A DNA stretch of 13,337 bases from positions 1 to 13,337 of the forward strand of contig CAZBFR010000023.1 in the NCBI GenBank assembly GCA_964491425.1, read 5' to 3'. Positions within the stretch are counted from its first letter, which is position 1; each line of letters opens with the position of its first letter. Shown one piece after another: positions 13,312 through 13,337 of this stretch. The DNA is from CAYFMS01 sp964491425 (GTDB lineage: Bacteria; Patescibacteriota; Patescibacteriia; UBA9934). The notes under the pieces were generated by a model that saw only the letters and a program-made list of their open reading frames with translations, made no database searches and was not told where the DNA came from. Both the position numbers and the translations under genes were made by a program.

Positions 13312-13337
13312 TTTTCCTCCTGACGATTGGGGATTTA

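Overview
The window looks like a piece of a Patescibacteria (Candidate Phyla Radiation) chromosome; I infer this from gene content and did not test it. The main markers are three tandem VirB2/TrbC-like type IV secretion pilin genes of a kind abundant in that group, a SpoIID/LytB-domain envelope protein in an otherwise unsporulating context, and very compact gene packing. Packing includes 4-nt ATGA overlaps, a 1-nt gap and a convergent coding overlap. UGA ends at least two genes (flippase and galU), so the genetic code appears standard.

Layout. Positions 1-4405 hold an envelope block: a secreted SpoIID-like protein on the minus strand, and divergent from it a polysaccharide flippase plus an O-antigen ligase/polymerase-like protein joined by a 4-nt overlap. 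A convergent tspO and a NUDIX hydrolase follow on the minus strand (4332-5274). Positions 5347-7088 are a distinct, more GC-rich patch around a tRNA-Ser(CGA). It holds an AAA_28-like P-loop protein whose Walker A lysine is alanine, and two small minus-strand genes, one with a winged-helix-like fold. Positions 7134-8707 carry an AlkD-type DNA glycosylase and an unknown membrane-anchored protein. Positions 8757-11023 carry galU overlapping a solute-binding lipoprotein gene. Positions 11081-13311 carry the three pilin-like genes.

How the genes fit together. GalU supplies UDP-glucose, and the flippase and ligase would export and assemble a surface glycan. The SpoIID-like protein, the lipoprotein and the pilins all act at the cell envelope, as expected of a small surface-attached bacterium. 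The first two pilin-like proteins carry long cysteine-rich ectodomains built from evenly spaced C-x10-C pairs, while the third is a short cysteine-free pilin. This suggests one shaft subunit and two decorated relatives.

Expression signals fall into two styles. Most native genes have an AT-rich, often extended -10 element (TGnTATACT) ending only about 8-12 nt before the ATG, with no Shine-Dalgarno sequence, which predicts leaderless or nearly leaderless mRNAs. Genes of the GC-rich patch instead have clear Shine-Dalgarno sequences, and the two minus-strand genes also have full -35/-10 promoters with 17-bp spacing. No CRISPR array, insertion sequence, integrase or attachment-site repeat was found. 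Outside the listed genes there is no gap longer than about 120 bases.
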